A stretch of DNA of 64,000 nucleotides from Janthinobacterium saanense (GCF_014200675.1 NZ_JACHCI010000005.1:248001-312000); one strand, 5' to 3'; numbered from the stretch's first letter, positions 9,130-19,582 are shown. Program-made: numbers and translations. The notes: generated from the sequence alone by a model not told the origin.

Positions 9130-10506
9130 ATGCATATTCATATCCTCGGCATTTGCGGTACCTTCATGGGCGGCCTGGCTGTCCTGGCCAAGGAAGCCGG
9201 CCATAAAGTCACTGGCTGCGATGCCAACGTTTATCCACCGATGAGCACCCAGCTGGAAGCGCAGGGCATCGAATTGATCCAGGGTTTCGACCCGGAACAG
9301 ACCAAATTGAATCCGGATCTGTATGTGATTGGTAACGTGGTGTCGCGCGGCAATCCGCTGGTCGAGGAAATCCTGAACCGCAGCCTGCCTTATGTTTCCG
9401 GCCCGCAGTGGATGGGCGAACATATATTACGCAACAAGTGGGTGCTGGCCGTGGCTGGCACGCATGGCAAGACGACCACTTCGGCCATGCTGGCGTGGAT
9501 ACTGGAAGACGCCGGCTACGCGCCGGGCTTTTTGATCGGCGGCGTGCCGATGAATTTTGGCATTTCCGCCCGCCTCAGCGGCAAGATCGATGGTAAAAGC
9601 GTCGATTCGGACTTCTTCGTCATCGAAGCGGACGAATATGACACGGCTTTCTTCGACAAGCGCAGCAAGTTCGTGCATTACCACGCGAAGACCGCCGTCA
9701 TGAATAACCTGGAATATGATCACGCCGATATCTTCCCCGATCTGCATGCAATCGAGACCCAATTCCACCATCTGGTGCGCACTGTGCCTGGCATCGGCCG
9801 TTTGATTGTCAATGGCGATGAAGCGTCCTTGCAGCGCGTGCTGGAACGCGGCTGCTGGAGCGAGAAGGAAAGTTTCGGTCAAGATGCCAACTGGCAACTG
9901 CAAGAGGAAGCCGATGGCAGCTTCGATGTGTATTTCAATGGCCAGAAGGAAGGCCATGTGGCATGGGCGCTGACGGGCAAGCATAACCGCAGCAATGCGC
10001 TGGCCGCGATTGCCGCCGCGCGCCATGTCGGCGTGCCCATCAGCCAGGCGTGCGCCTCGCTGGCCAGCTTCGAGAGCGTCAAGCGGCGCATGGAAGTGCG
10101 CGGCACCGTCAATGGCATCACCGTCTACGACGATTTTGCCCATCACCCGACGGCGATTGCCACCACCGTGGGCGGCTTGCGCCAGAAAATCAGCACCACC
10201 GCCCGTATCCTGGCCGTGCTGGAACCGCGCTCGAACACCATGAAACTGGGCGCCATGAAAGACGCCTTGCCTGGCAGCCTGAAAGACGCCGACCTGGTGT
10301 TCGGTTTTGGCAGTCAGCAAGCGCTGGGCTGGAGCCTGGGTGACGCGCTGGCGCCGCTGGGCAATATCGCCAGCGCCTATGAAGATATCGATGCGCTGGT
10401 GGCGGCCGTGGTGTCAAACGCCCGTTCCGGCGACCAGATCATCGTCATGAGCAATGGCGGTTTTGGCGGCGTGCACCAGAAGTTGCTGGAGGCCCTGGCC
10501 CGATGA
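9130..10506 (+). CDS. mpl: UDP-N-acetylmuramate:tripeptide ligase, murein recycling
   Basis: A 458-residue Mur ligase that attaches recovered L-Ala-gamma-D-Glu-meso-DAP tripeptide to UDP-MurNAc. It begins MHIHILGICGTFMGG, has the ATP P-loop AGTHGKTTTSAML, then DEYDTAFFDKRSKF and a C-terminal domain starting VYDDFAHHPTAI. The ATG at 9130 is chosen because it gives the standard N-terminus and the usual length near 457. The next gene starts within its stop codon (ATGA at 10503), so the pair is coupled. Confidence 0.97.
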   Translation: MHIHILGICGTFMGGLAVLAKEAGHKVTGCDANVYPPMSTQLEAQGIELIQGFDPEQTKLNPDLYVIGNVVSRGNPLVEEILNRSLPYVSGPQWMGEHILRNKWVLAVAGTHGKTTTSAMLAWILEDAGYAPGFLIGGVPMNFGISARLSGKIDGKSVDSDFFVIEADEYDTAFFDKRSKFVHYHAKTAVMNNLEYDHADIFPDLHAIETQFHHLVRTVPGIGRLIVNGDEASLQRVLERGCWSEKESFGQDANWQLQEEADGSFDVYFNGQKEGHVAWALTGKHNRSNALAAIAAARHVGVPISQACASLASFESVKRRMEVRGTVNGITVYDDFAHHPTAIATTVGGLRQKISTTARILAVLEPRSNTMKLGAMKDALPGSLKDADLVFGFGSQQALGWSLGDALAPLGNIASAYEDIDALVAAVVSNARSGDQIIVMSNGGFGGVHQKLLEALAR

Positions 10507-11096
10507 TTTTGTACCTGCATGGATTCCGCTCGTCGCCGCTGTCGATGAAGTCGCGCCTGCTGGCTGCGCAAATGCAGGTACTGGGGCGTGCAGACGAATG
10601 GCTGTGCCCGCAATTGCCCGCCTCGCCGAAACTGGCGATCGCACTGGCGCTGGACCTGGTAAAAAATGTGGCACCAAAGGACCTGACCATCATCGGCTCG
10701 TCCCTGGGCGGTTATTATGCTACCTGGCTGGCTGAACAGCTCGGTTGCCGCGCCGTATTGCTGAACCCCGCCATCGTGCCCTTGATTGATCTGGAACAAC
10801 ACGTGGGTGTGACGACCGAGTTCCATTCGGATAAGCCATTCGAATTCAAGCGCGCATATATCGATGAGTTGCGCGGCTTTGCCGTGCCGGTCATTACTCA
10901 GCCGCAACGTTACTTCCTGATCGCCGCCACCGGCGATGAAGTGCTCGACTACCGCGACATGCTGGCCCATTATCAGGGCGGACAGCAGACGGTCATCGCC
11001 GGCAGCGACCACGGCATCAGCGAGTTTGCCGATTACCTGGCGCCAGTACTGGCTTTTTGCGGTATCGAGCTTGACGCTGAAAGCAGTGCGCAGTGA
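10503..11096 (+). CDS. YqiA/YcfP-family alpha/beta-fold esterase
   Basis: A 197-residue single-domain hydrolase. It begins MILYLHGFRSSP, has the nucleophile elbow GSSLGGYYA, a later Asp in TGDEVLDY and the catalytic His in GSDHGISEF. YqiA of E. coli is a carboxylesterase acting on short acyl esters; the natural substrate is unknown. It overlaps mpl (ATGA) and ubiC (GTGA), so it lies inside a tightly coupled operon. Confidence 0.9.
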   Translation: MILYLHGFRSSPLSMKSRLLAAQMQVLGRADEWLCPQLPASPKLAIALALDLVKNVAPKDLTIIGSSLGGYYATWLAEQLGCRAVLLNPAIVPLIDLEQHVGVTTEFHSDKPFEFKRAYIDELRGFAVPVITQPQRYFLIAATGDEVLDYRDMLAHYQGGQQTVIAGSDHGISEFADYLAPVLAFCGIELDAESSAQ

Positions 11097-11698
11097 GGCC
11101 CGGTTCGCTGCGACAGGCGCAATGGTATGGGCACGTCAACGCCGTCAATGCGCCGCCGGCCTTGCGCCAGTGGCTGCTGAGTCCGGGTTCCCTGACGGCC
11201 AAGCTTAAGGCGCATAGCAATACTTTTCGCGTGCAGTGTTTGCATCAGGAAACATCACGCTGTTTGACTGACGAAGCGGCCAGCATCGGCTTGCACCGTG
11301 CGGGGCGCGTGTGGGAGCGCGAAGTGCTGTTGCGCTGCGACGGCCAGCCAGCCGTGTTTGGCCATACGGTGGTGCCCATGCAGGCGACGGCGACGGATTG
11401 GCCCTTGTTTTCCGCGCTGGGCGAGCGCTCGCTGGGCACGACCCTGTTTGGCGACCGCATGGTGCGGCGTGGCACACTGGAGTTTGCCCGTTTGCGCGCC
11501 GGCCACCCGCTGGTGCAGCGCGTGCAGGCGGCGCTGGCCCAGGAAGGACGCAGCATCGCCGGCCAGGGTTTTATCTTTGCGCGGCGCTGCCTGTATCAGC
11601 GCCATCAGGGATTGCTGCTGGTCACGGAACTTTTTTTGCCTGCAGTGCTGGAGCTGACTCGCACTGTTGCAACCGAAACATTAATAAATAAAGCATAA
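11093..11698 (+). CDS. ubiC: Chorismate pyruvate-lyase
   Basis: A 201-residue protein of the UbiC family, which removes pyruvate from chorismate to give 4-hydroxybenzoate, the ring precursor of ubiquinone. Family features seen are VWEREVLLRCDGQP, VVPMQATA, the LGTTLFGD motif and ARRCLYQRHQG near the C-terminus with a Glu in LLVTELFLP. The GTG at 11093 overlaps the preceding stop. It is three bases from the nuclease gene downstream. Confidence 0.92.
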   Translation: MRPGSLRQAQWYGHVNAVNAPPALRQWLLSPGSLTAKLKAHSNTFRVQCLHQETSRCLTDEAASIGLHRAGRVWEREVLLRCDGQPAVFGHTVVPMQATATDWPLFSALGERSLGTTLFGDRMVRRGTLEFARLRAGHPLVQRVQAALAQEGRSIAGQGFIFARRCLYQRHQGLLLVTELFLPAVLELTRTVATETLINKA

Positions 11699-11700
11699 CA

Positions 11701-13752
11701 ATGAATCTATTTTTTGAAGAATCCGGCGATTTCAAGGTAGGCACCGTCCTGTCGCAAGCAGGCGAGGCTTACCAGGTGGAAATGGCCAGCGGCAAGCGCA
11801 CCAAGGTGAAAACCAAGGATGTGCTGCTGCAATATGAAAAACCGGCCCCGGCCGAACTGCTGGAACAGGCGAAAAGCATCGCCGCCGAGATCGATCTCGA
11901 TTTCCTGTGGGAAGTAGCGGGCGAAGAAGAATTCGGTTTTGCCGAACTGGGAACCGAGTATTTCGGCCACGCGCCGTTGCCAGCGGAAGCGGCTGGCCTG
12001 GTGCTGAGCCTGCATTCGGCGCCCGTGTATTTCTACAAGAAGGGCCGTGGCCGCTACAAGGCGGCGCCGGAAGCATCCTTGAAGGCGGCACTGGCCGGTA
12101 TCGAAAAGAAAAAACAGCAGGCGCTGGTGCAAGCGGGCTATGTGGAAGAACTCAAGCAAAACCGTTTGCCTGCGTCCATGCAGCCCATGGTGCTGCAGTT
12201 GCTGTTCAAGCCAGACAAGAACACGGTGGAATACAAGGCGCTGGAAGCGGCCTGCAATGAACTGCACACCACGCCGGCCCGCTTGATGCTGGCCGTGGGC
12301 GGTGTTGCCAAGCCGAAAGACTTGCACCTGTCCAAGTTCCTGTTCGAGAATTTCCCCAAGGGCGCCGGTTTCCCGGCCGTGCCCGTGCCTGCCGTGACCA
12401 GCAAGTTGCCGCTGGCTGAAGTGGCCGCCTTCTCCATCGATGACGTGACCACCACCGAGATCGACGATGCCTTCTCGGTCCAGCCTTTGCCTGACGGTAA
12501 AGTCAAAGTGGGTATCCACATTGCCGCGCCTGGCCTGGGCATCCGTCCTGACGATGTGATCGACAAGATGGCGCGCCAGCGCATGTCCACCGTCTACATG
12601 CCGGGCGACAAGATCACCATGCTGCCGGACGAAGTCGTGAACGCCTTTACGCTGGCCGAAGGCACGACTTGCCCGGCGCTGTCGCTGTACGCCACGCTCG
12701 ATCCGCAAGCGCAGTGGGAAGTCGTGAGCACGGAAACGCGCGCCGAACTGGTGCCGATCGCCAGCAATCTGCGCCACAACCAGTTAGATGACCTGGTCAA
12801 TGAAGAAACCTTGGCCAGCGGCGAGGGCGAGTATCCGCACAAGGCCGATTTCGCGGTGCTGTGGCAATGGGCGCAGCAGCTGGAACAGGGCCGCATGAAG
12901 AAACGCGAAGCGTTTGGCCTGAAGCCGGAGCAAAACAACCGAGTCGATTTCAATTTTTATGTGGAAAACGATATCGTCACCGTGGCCCGCCGCAAGCGTG
13001 GCGCGCCGCTGGACAAGATCGTTGCCGAACTGATGATTTTTGCCAACAGCACCTGGGGCAAGATGTTGCACGACCATGGCGTGCCGGGCATCTACCGCAG
13101 CCAGGGTGGCGGTAGTGGCAATAGCTGGGCGGCAAAGATGCAGGTGCGCATGGTCACCCATGCAGCTCCGCATCAAGGCCTGGGCGTGGATCAATATGCG
13201 TGGAGCACTTCGCCGCTGCGCCGCTATACCGATCTGGTCAACCAATGGCAAATCATTGCTTGCGCCGAACATGGCGTGACGGCGCCGCTGGTGGCCCCGT
13301 TCAAGCCGCGCGATGCCAACCTGTTTGCCATCGTTTCGGCCTTTGACGCCGCTTATGCCGCTTATGGCGATTTCCAGTCGAATATGGAACGCTACTGGTG
13401 CTTGCGCTGGCTGGCCCAGGAAGAGGCGCGCCAGGTCGAGGCCGTGGTGCTCAAGGACGAGATTTTGCGCCTGGTCGACATTCCGCTGGTCATCAAGCTG
13501 CCTGGCATGCCTTCCGTGGCCCGTGGCGCACAGGTGAAACTGGACTTGCTGCGCTGGGATGAGGTGGACCTGACGATCGAAGCGCGTCTGCTGGAAATCG
13601 CTGCCGTGCCGGAAGGCACGGCCGATGCAGAACCCGATTATGAGGAAGAGGCGCAAGAAGCTGCCGAAGCAGGTGATGCCGCTGCTGAAGTGGCGCCGGA
13701 AGCAGCGGAGCTGGCCAGCGATGCTGTGGCCAGCGAGCCCGAGGAGAAATAA
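11701..13752 (+). CDS. RNase II-family 3'-5' exoribonuclease
   Basis: A 683-residue protein with an RNB catalytic domain in its middle. The catalytic motif is SIDDVTTTEIDDAFSV, with D247, D255 and D256 in place and Glu253 where E. coli RNase II has a catalytic Asp. It also has the RNB helix motif YAWSTSPLRRYTDLVNQWQI. The N-terminal region is short and lacks an obvious pair of cold-shock domains, and the C-terminal S1 domain is followed by a Glu/Ala-rich acidic tail from about residue 640. It processes single-stranded RNA. Conservation beside aroE suggests a housekeeping role. Confidence 0.9.
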   Translation: MNLFFEESGDFKVGTVLSQAGEAYQVEMASGKRTKVKTKDVLLQYEKPAPAELLEQAKSIAAEIDLDFLWEVAGEEEFGFAELGTEYFGHAPLPAEAAGLVLSLHSAPVYFYKKGRGRYKAAPEASLKAALAGIEKKKQQALVQAGYVEELKQNRLPASMQPMVLQLLFKPDKNTVEYKALEAACNELHTTPARLMLAVGGVAKPKDLHLSKFLFENFPKGAGFPAVPVPAVTSKLPLAEVAAFSIDDVTTTEIDDAFSVQPLPDGKVKVGIHIAAPGLGIRPDDVIDKMARQRMSTVYMPGDKITMLPDEVVNAFTLAEGTTCPALSLYATLDPQAQWEVVSTETRAELVPIASNLRHNQLDDLVNEETLASGEGEYPHKADFAVLWQWAQQLEQGRMKKREAFGLKPEQNNRVDFNFYVENDIVTVARRKRGAPLDKIVAELMIFANSTWGKMLHDHGVPGIYRSQGGGSGNSWAAKMQVRMVTHAAPHQGLGVDQYAWSTSPLRRYTDLVNQWQIIACAEHGVTAPLVAPFKPRDANLFAIVSAFDAAYAAYGDFQSNMERYWCLRWLAQEEARQVEAVVLKDEILRLVDIPLVIKLPGMPSVARGAQVKLDLLRWDEVDLTIEARLLEIAAVPEGTADAEPDYEEEAQEAAEAGDAAAEVAPEAAELASDAVASEPEEK

Positions 13753-13796
13753 AAACCGGGGGCCGGGTGCGCAGAGGGCAATCCCGGCCCCGGTTT
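13753..13796 (+). terminator. GC-rich hairpin after the RNase II gene
   Basis: AAACCGGGGGCCGGG (13753-13767) pairs with CCCGGCCCCGGTTT (13783-13796) with one bulged G. Only three T residues follow, so it may attenuate or protect the transcript end rather than fully terminate. It overlaps the last base of the stop codon region and precedes the TonB-like gene. Confidence 0.65.
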
Positions 13797-13849
13797 GTCG
13801 TAGAATTCAGCAATTCCTGTGATGTAATGAAATCAATGCTGGGTTGCGC

Positions 13850-14734
13850 GTGAAGTCTTTCCGAGAGAACCGATTCCTGATCATTGCCGTGGCAGTATCG
13901 CTGCTGGCGCACGGCGCCTTGCTGGCGATGCATTTTGTCGCCCCTGCGCCGCAGTCAGCCGTGGCGGCCGATCCGGGCCTGGAAGTGATACTGGTCAATG
14001 CCAAGCATGCTGCCAAGCCACTGAAGGCCGATGCGCTGGCACAAGCTAACCTCGACGGTGGCGGCCAGGCCGACAAGGGCCGCAGCAAATCTCCCTTGCC
14101 CGACATGCGCAAGGTGGAAGAGGGCGACAGCGTGCAGGCCAGCGCGCGGCGCATTGCCGAGCTGGAGCAGCAGCAAAAGGAATTGCTGACGCAAGCCAAT
14201 AAAAGCACTTTCAGCGCGCCACCGATCACCGAAAAAGACAAGCTCAATCCCTTGGCCTCCGGTTCGGACTTGCTCGAAAGCAGCAAAGCCATTGCCCGCA
14301 TGGCGGCCGAGATCAGCCAGACGGTGGAAGAGCAAAACAAGCGTCCGCGCAAGACCTTCATTACGCCCAGCACGCAGGAAGTCGGTTATGCCATGTATTA
14401 CAAGACCCTGCAAAAGCGCATCGAAGACATCGGCACCTTGAACTTTCCGCAAAAAAATGGCCGCAAGATGTATGGCGAACTGGTGGTCTACATACCCATC
14501 TTCCAGGATGGCACGATATACCAGAAGGATGGCGGCGCCCGCGTCGAACGCAGCTCGGGCAACCCAGCGCTCGATGCTGCCGCCTTGACCATCGTGCGCC
14601 GCGCCGCCCCGTTTGGACGCTTTCCACCGAATATGTTGTCGAGCGACAAGGATGACCTCTGGGTCGTGATTACCCGTTTCAAATTTACCCGCGAAGAAAA
14701 AATGGAAGCTAATCTGACTGGCGGCAACAATTGA
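13850..14734 (+). CDS. TonB-like energy transducer protein
   Basis: About 294 residues. One N-terminal membrane helix ([20 protein letters not shown]) is followed by a charged, coiled-coil-like periplasmic region with EQQQKELL, and a C-terminal TonB-type domain ending with [19 protein letters not shown]. It lacks the Pro-Lys-rich spacer of classical TonB and has no ExbB/ExbD partner here, so it may be a TonB/TolA-like paralogue. The GTG at 13850 (VKSFRENRF) is preferred over a TTG at 13844; neither has a strong ribosome binding site. Its stop overlaps the aroE start (TTGA). Confidence 0.8.
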   Translation: MKSFRENRFLIIAVAVSLLAHGALLAMHFVAPAPQSAVAADPGLEVILVNAKHAAKPLKADALAQANLDGGGQADKGRSKSPLPDMRKVEEGDSVQASARRIAELEQQQKELLTQANKSTFSAPPITEKDKLNPLASGSDLLESSKAIARMAAEISQTVEEQNKRPRKTFITPSTQEVGYAMYYKTLQKRIEDIGTLNFPQKNGRKMYGELVVYIPIFQDGTIYQKDGGARVERSSGNPALDAAALTIVRRAAPFGRFPPNMLSSDKDDLWVVITRFKFTREEKMEANLTGGNN

Positions 14735-15576
14735 ACGCAAACAATATTAACCACGCCGATCAGTATTGCGTCTTCGGCAACCCCATCGCGCATAGCAAAT
14801 CCCCGTTGATACACGCCGCTTTTGCGCTGCAAACGGGCGAGGCCATCGTGTATGAACGCCGGCTGGCGCCCTTGGATGGTTTTGCGCTGGCGGCGCGCAC
14901 CTTCGCCGCCGAAGGAGGCAAGGGCGCAAATGTGACGGTGCCGTTCAAGCTCGATGCCTGTGCGCTGGCAAGCGAATTGACGGCGCGCGCGCAGGCGGCT
15001 GGCGCCGTCAATACCCTGCGTTTTGATGGCGACACCATTCTTGGAGACAACACCGATGGCGCCGGCCTGGTGGCCGATATCGTGCGCAATGCCGGTGTGA
15101 CGGTTGCCGGCAAGCGCGTGCTGCTGCTGGGTGCGGGCGGCGCGGCGCGCGGCGTGGTGCTGCCCTTGCTGGAGCAGGGTCCGCAAGAAATTTTCATTGC
15201 CAACCGCACGGTGGCCACGGCGGAATCGCTGGTGCAGCAGTTTTCTGATGCCCTGTCGCGCCCTGGTCAATTGCGCGCAGGCGGCTTTGGCGAGCCTGAT
15301 GGTGTGTACGATATCGTCATCAACGCCACCTCGGCCAGCCTGGCAGGCGACTTGCCGCCCGTGCCAACAAGCATCTTTGGCAGCCACACGCTGGCGCTGG
15401 ACATGATGTATGGCCCCGCGCCCACCGTCTTCATGGAATTTGCCGCGCAGCATGGTGCGCAGGTGCGCGATGGCCTGGGCATGCTGGTGGAGCAGGCGGC
15501 GGAAGCATTTTATGTGTGGCGCGGTGTGCGCCCGCAGACGGCCGCCTTGCTGGCCCAATTGCGGGGTGGACTGTGA
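14731..15576 (+). CDS. aroE: Shikimate dehydrogenase
   Basis: A 281-residue NADP-dependent enzyme that reduces 3-dehydroshikimate to shikimate. The substrate motif [17 protein letters not shown], the catalytic Lys in [10 protein letters not shown], the paired DNTDGAGL and the dinucleotide-binding loop [12 protein letters not shown] are all present. The TTG at 14731 overlaps the previous stop. It is translationally coupled to mtgA by a GTGA overlap at 15573. Confidence 0.97.
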   Translation: MNANNINHADQYCVFGNPIAHSKSPLIHAAFALQTGEAIVYERRLAPLDGFALAARTFAAEGGKGANVTVPFKLDACALASELTARAQAAGAVNTLRFDGDTILGDNTDGAGLVADIVRNAGVTVAGKRVLLLGAGGAARGVVLPLLEQGPQEIFIANRTVATAESLVQQFSDALSRPGQLRAGGFGEPDGVYDIVINATSASLAGDLPPVPTSIFGSHTLALDMMYGPAPTVFMEFAAQHGAQVRDGLGMLVEQAAEAFYVWRGVRPQTAALLAQLRGGL

Positions 15577-16298
15577 ACGCCAGGCGCAAGGGCGCAGCCC
15601 GCCCGGCCAGCCGCACAAGCTGGATCAAGTGGCTGTTCATCGTGCCGGTGCTGGCGTTTATCGTGGTGCAGCTGTATTTCTTCCTGCAAATATGGTGGTG
15701 GATCGATCACAATCCGGGCAGCACGTCTTTCATGCGCGAGCAATTATCGAGTTTGCAGGAAAAGAACCCGAACGCGAGCTTGCAGCATACCTGGGTGCCC
15801 TACAACCGCATTTCGAATAACCTCAAGCGCGCCATCATCGCGTCGGAAGATGCGAATTTTTCCGAGCATGACGGCGTCGACTGGGATGCCTTGCAAAAGG
15901 CATATGAAAAAAACAGCAAGAAACAAAAGGTGGTGGCGGGCGGTTCCACCATCACCCAGCAACTGGCCAAGAATCTGTTCCTGTCCGGCTCGCGCAGCTA
16001 TGTGCGCAAGGGCCAGGAGCTGATCATTACCTATATGCTGGAAAGCTTGCTCGACAAGCAGCGCATCTTTGAAATCTATCTGAACGTGGTGGAGTTTGGC
16101 ACTGGCATCTTTGGCGCCGAAGCGGCCTCCCAGCATTATTACAGGGTCAGCGCCGCTGGCCTGAATGCGGGCCAGGCCGCCAAGCTGGCCGTGATGCTGC
16201 CCAATCCCCGCTTTTATGACCGCCACCGCGACACGGGGTATCTGACCCGGCGCACCGGCGTGATCCTGCGCCGCATGGGGGCGGCGGAGCTGCCTTGA
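15573..16298 (+). CDS. mtgA: Monofunctional peptidoglycan glycosyltransferase
   Basis: A 241-residue GT51 enzyme that polymerises lipid II into glycan strands outside the inner membrane. After a basic N-terminus there is one membrane anchor ([19 protein letters not shown]), then the GT51 motifs [13 protein letters not shown] with the catalytic Glu, [15 protein letters not shown], and a second Glu region [15 protein letters not shown]. The GTG at 15573 is chosen because it overlaps the aroE stop and gives a basic n-region. The aroE-mtgA pair is common in Burkholderiales. Confidence 0.95.
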   Translation: MNARRKGAARPASRTSWIKWLFIVPVLAFIVVQLYFFLQIWWWIDHNPGSTSFMREQLSSLQEKNPNASLQHTWVPYNRISNNLKRAIIASEDANFSEHDGVDWDALQKAYEKNSKKQKVVAGGSTITQQLAKNLFLSGSRSYVRKGQELIITYMLESLLDKQRIFEIYLNVVEFGTGIFGAEAASQHYYRVSAAGLNAGQAAKLAVMLPNPRFYDRHRDTGYLTRRTGVILRRMGAAELP

Positions 16299-16480
16299 TC
16301 ATTGCCGATGTTGAATCATTAAGCATGTTCGAATGACATTATTGTGGCACAGTATTTTTAGCGGAAAAGCATGCTTCAGGGGTGGTCGTGAAAAGGCCTT
16401 GCGGGTACACTTGCGCTGTTTTGATTTTTGGCGCCAGCGCCAGCATCTATCGATAACCCAACATCCGGCTGAGAGCGCGC

Positions 16481-17446
16481 ATGATCAATGTCTTTATATT
16501 ACAGAACGGCCGGCTCAACCAGGTGCCGATCGACAGCCGCGCAGACCTCGAAAACGCCGAACCCGTATGGGTAGACCTGACCGATCCCAGCGACGATGAA
16601 CGGGCCTGGGTCAAGGCCATCTACAATGTCACCTTGCCGGGCGAAGATGAAGTCAAGGATATCGAAGCATCGGCCCGCTATTACGAAGCGGAAAACGGCG
16701 ACTTGCATCTGCGCACGGATTTCTTGCGCGAAGAAGACGACGGCCCCTCGCGCGTGATCACGGTGGCCTTTATCCTGGCCCGCAAAATCCTGTTTTCCAT
16801 GCATACGGATGACTTGCCCGTGTTCCGTTTGGTGCGCATGCGCGCCCGCTCGCGGCCAGGCTCCATCGCCGACTACATGGATGTGTTGCTGGATCTGTAC
16901 GCCACCGATGCCGAATACTCGGCCGACGTGCTCGAAGGCATCTACCAGAACCTGGAAGAAGTCAGCACGCGCGTGCTGCAAAAGGAATTTACCGATGCGC
17001 ACGCGGCCGAAGCGCTGAATGCGATTGCCCATGAGGAAGATTTGAATGGCCGTATCCGCCGCAACATGATGGATACGCGCCGCGCCGTGAGTTTTTTGAT
17101 GCGCGGGCGTTTGCTCAATGGCGACCAGTTCGAGGAAGCGCGCCAGATTTTGCGCGATATCGAATCGCTCGATGGCCACACGTCATTCCTGTTCGACAAG
17201 ATCAACTTCCTGATGGACGCCACCGTGGGTTTCATCAACATCAATCAGAACAAGATCATCAAGATATTCTCGGTCGCCAGCGTGGCCTTTTTGCCTCCAA
17301 CCCTGATCGCCAGCGTGTACGGCATGAACTTCAAGTTCATGCCCGAGCTGGAATGGACCTTCGGTTATCCCTGGGCCTGGGGTTTGATGATCAGCAGCGC
17401 CATCGCGCCTTTCCTGTACTTCCGCCACCGTGGCTGGCTGAAATAA
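16481..17446 (+). CDS. corA: CorA-type magnesium/cobalt transporter
   Basis: A 321-residue channel protein. A large cytoplasmic N-terminal domain is followed by two C-terminal membrane helices with the selectivity motif YGMNFKFMPE between them. CorA forms a homopentamer that admits Mg2+ (and Co2+/Ni2+). The ATG at 16481 follows GGCTGAGAG. The 182-base leader upstream holds no clear Mg2+-sensing riboswitch that I can recognise. Confidence 0.95.
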   Translation: MINVFILQNGRLNQVPIDSRADLENAEPVWVDLTDPSDDERAWVKAIYNVTLPGEDEVKDIEASARYYEAENGDLHLRTDFLREEDDGPSRVITVAFILARKILFSMHTDDLPVFRLVRMRARSRPGSIADYMDVLLDLYATDAEYSADVLEGIYQNLEEVSTRVLQKEFTDAHAAEALNAIAHEEDLNGRIRRNMMDTRRAVSFLMRGRLLNGDQFEEARQILRDIESLDGHTSFLFDKINFLMDATVGFININQNKIIKIFSVASVAFLPPTLIASVYGMNFKFMPELEWTFGYPWAWGLMISSAIAPFLYFRHRGWLK

Positions 17447-17459
17447 GGATAGCCACAGT

Positions 17460-17516
17460 GGCCGGCCGGCACGAAAAGTATCAAGATGTGGCCGGTCAGG
17501 CATAGCACGGCCGGCC
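17460..17516. repeat. GGCCGG-rich inverted repeats after corA
   Basis: GGCCGGCCG (17460-17468) is complementary to CGGCCGGCC (17508-17516), with a third GTGGCCGG between them. The stem could form at the end of the corA transcript, but no T tract follows. Confidence 0.45.
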
Positions 17517-17571
17517 TGCTTGCTTTAAGCTTGCATGGCGCTTTGTTTGCACCGCCTTTATTGGAGTATTC

Positions 17572-18288
17572 ATGCCTGACACCGCTACACCCCCTCCGCG
17601 TTTTACCCATCTGATCAGCGACTGCGACGGCGTGCTGATCGACAGCGAAGCCGTGGCCCTGCAAGCGCTGCTGGCCTTGCTGGCGCCGCATCTGCCCAAT
17701 CTGCCCGCAGGGAAAACCCTGCAGGGCTTGATCGAGCCGCGCCTGGGCTTGCGCCTGACGCCGCTGATGCATGATATCTATAGCGAACTGGGTTTGCCGC
17801 AACTGCCCGACGAAGAGGTGCAGGCGATTGGTCACGCCGTCGATGTGGCTTGCGATGCACAATTGCGCGCCGTGCCCGGCGTGGCGCAGGCGCTGGCCGC
17901 GATACCGCTGCCGAAAGCGGTGGCCTCGAACAGCGTCAGCGCGCGCGTGCGCTCGGCGCTGCAGCGCACCGGCATGGCGCCGCTGTTTGATCAGCGCGTG
18001 TTTACGCCCGACCTGGTGGGCCACGCCAAACCGCATCCGGGGCTGTACCTGGCGGCGGCCGCCGCGTTTGGCGTGCCGCCGGAACAATGTCTGGTATTGG
18101 AAGACAGCGTCACGGGCGTGACGGCTGCCGCGGCGGCAGGCATGACGGTGCTGGGTTTTATCGGCGGCGGCCATATCGCCCCCGGCCAGGAAGCACGCTT
18201 GAAAGCAGCCGGCGCGTTTGCCGTGTTCAATGATATGGACAAGCTGCCGGCGCTGGTGGCCGCGCTATTAGAAGGCGCGACCGTCTGA
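17572..18288 (+). CDS. HAD-superfamily phosphatase (Gph/YieH-like)
   Basis: A 238-residue haloacid dehalogenase-type hydrolase with motif I DCDGVLIDSE (nucleophile Asp and acid/base Asp), motif II as VASNSVSARV, motif III Lys in HAKPHPGLYL and motif IV VLEDSVTGVTAA. Subfamily features point to small sugar-phosphate phosphatases such as phosphoglycolate or 6-phosphogluconate phosphatase, but the substrate is not resolved. It ends four bases from the convergent hemL. Confidence 0.88.
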   Translation: MPDTATPPPRFTHLISDCDGVLIDSEAVALQALLALLAPHLPNLPAGKTLQGLIEPRLGLRLTPLMHDIYSELGLPQLPDEEVQAIGHAVDVACDAQLRAVPGVAQALAAIPLPKAVASNSVSARVRSALQRTGMAPLFDQRVFTPDLVGHAKPHPGLYLAAAAAFGVPPEQCLVLEDSVTGVTAAAAAGMTVLGFIGGGHIAPGQEARLKAAGAFAVFNDMDKLPALVAALLEGATV

Positions 18289-18292
18289 GGCT

Positions 18293-19582
18293 TTACGCCA
18301 GGGTAGCGAACACCTTGCGTGCTGCTGCGATGGTGGCGTCGATCACGGCGTCATCATGCTGGGCCGAGACAAAGCCCGCTTCGAAGGCGGCCGGTGCAAA
18401 GTACACGCCTTCGTCCAGCATGGCGTGGAAGAAGGTGTTGAACTTGCTGCGGTCGCCAGCCATCATTTCTGCATAGCTGGTGGGCGGGGTGGCGCTGAAA
18501 TAAATGCCGAACATGCCACCGATGTAATCGGCGCAGAAGACCACGCCCGCTTCTTTTGCTGCCTGTGTCAGGCCTTCGGCCAGGCGCTTGGCCGTGGCGC
18601 CCAGCTGCTCGTAAAAGCCTGGCTGCTGTATCAGTTTCAAGGTGGTCATGCCGGCTGCCACGGCGACCGGGTTGCCCGACAGGGTGCCGGCCTGGTACAC
18701 AGCGCCCAGCGGCGCCATATGGTGCATCAGCGCAGCGCTGCCGCCGAAAGCCGCCACCGGCATGCCGCCGCCGATCACCTTGCCCAACGCCGTCAGGTCG
18801 GGCTTGATGCCATACAGTGCCTGCGCGCCGCCCAGGGCCACGCGGAAGCCGCACATGACTTCATCGAAAATCAAGAGGGCGCCATGCTGCGTGCACAGCT
18901 CGCGCATCGCTTGCAGGAATGCCGGCGTGGCTTTCACCAGGTTCATGTTGCCAGCCACCGGTTCGACGATCACGCAGGCGATTTCTGCGCCAAAGCTGTC
19001 GAAGGCGTCTTTCAGCTGTTCCACGTTGTTATAGTCGAGTACCAGCGTGTGCTTGACGAAGTCTTCCGGCACGCCGGCCGAGGTCGGGTTGCCGAAGGTG
19101 AGCAGGCCGCTGCCCGCCTTGACCAGCAGGGAATCGGCGTGGCCGTGGTAGCAGCCTTCAAACTTGACGATCTTGTCGCGGGCGGTGGCGCCGCGCGCCA
19201 GGCGCAGGGCGCTCATGGTCGCTTCCGTGCCCGACGACACCAGGCGCACTTGTTCGATGGACGGTACCAGGCGCGTGATTTCCTCGGCCATCAGCACTTC
19301 GCCTTCGGTCGGCGCGCCGAACGACAGGCCCAGCGCGGCGGCGTCCTGCACTGCCTTGATCACTTGCGGGTGGGCGTGGCCGACGATGGCCGGGCCCCAG
19401 GAGCCGATGTAGTCGATATAGCGCTTGCCGTCGGCGTCCCAGAAATACGGGCCTTCGGCGCGCTGAATGAAGCGCGGCGTGCCGCCTACCGAGCGGAAAG
19501 CGCGCACGGGCGAGTTGACGCCGCCGGGCGTGGTTTTTTGCGCGCGGGCGAACAGGATGTCGTTCTGTGAAGTCGTCGTCAT
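18293..19582 (-). CDS. hemL: Glutamate-1-semialdehyde 2,1-aminomutase
   Basis: A 429-residue PLP enzyme that makes 5-aminolevulinate for heme from glutamate-1-semialdehyde in the C5 pathway. The PLP lysine lies in [16 protein letters not shown] and the cofactor Asp in [11 protein letters not shown]. The ATG at 19582 ([11 protein letters not shown]) is chosen because it gives the standard length. It follows thiD on the same strand after 49 bases. Confidence 0.97.
   Translation of the reverse strand: MTTTSQNDILFARAQKTTPGGVNSPVRAFRSVGGTPRFIQRAEGPYFWDADGKRYIDYIGSWGPAIVGHAHPQVIKAVQDAAALGLSFGAPTEGEVLMAEEITRLVPSIEQVRLVSSGTEATMSALRLARGATARDKIVKFEGCYHGHADSLLVKAGSGLLTFGNPTSAGVPEDFVKHTLVLDYNNVEQLKDAFDSFGAEIACVIVEPVAGNMNLVKATPAFLQAMRELCTQHGALLIFDEVMCGFRVALGGAQALYGIKPDLTALGKVIGGGMPVAAFGGSAALMHHMAPLGAVYQAGTLSGNPVAVAAGMTTLKLIQQPGFYEQLGATAKRLAEGLTQAAKEAGVVFCADYIGGMFGIYFSATPPTSYAEMMAGDRSKFNTFFHAMLDEGVYFAPAAFEAGFVSAQHDDAVIDATIAAARKVFATLA

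Noticed and set aside
16299-16480. Possible magnesium riboswitch before corA
   Set aside because: The leader is short and I see no M-box or other recognisable riboswitch core.
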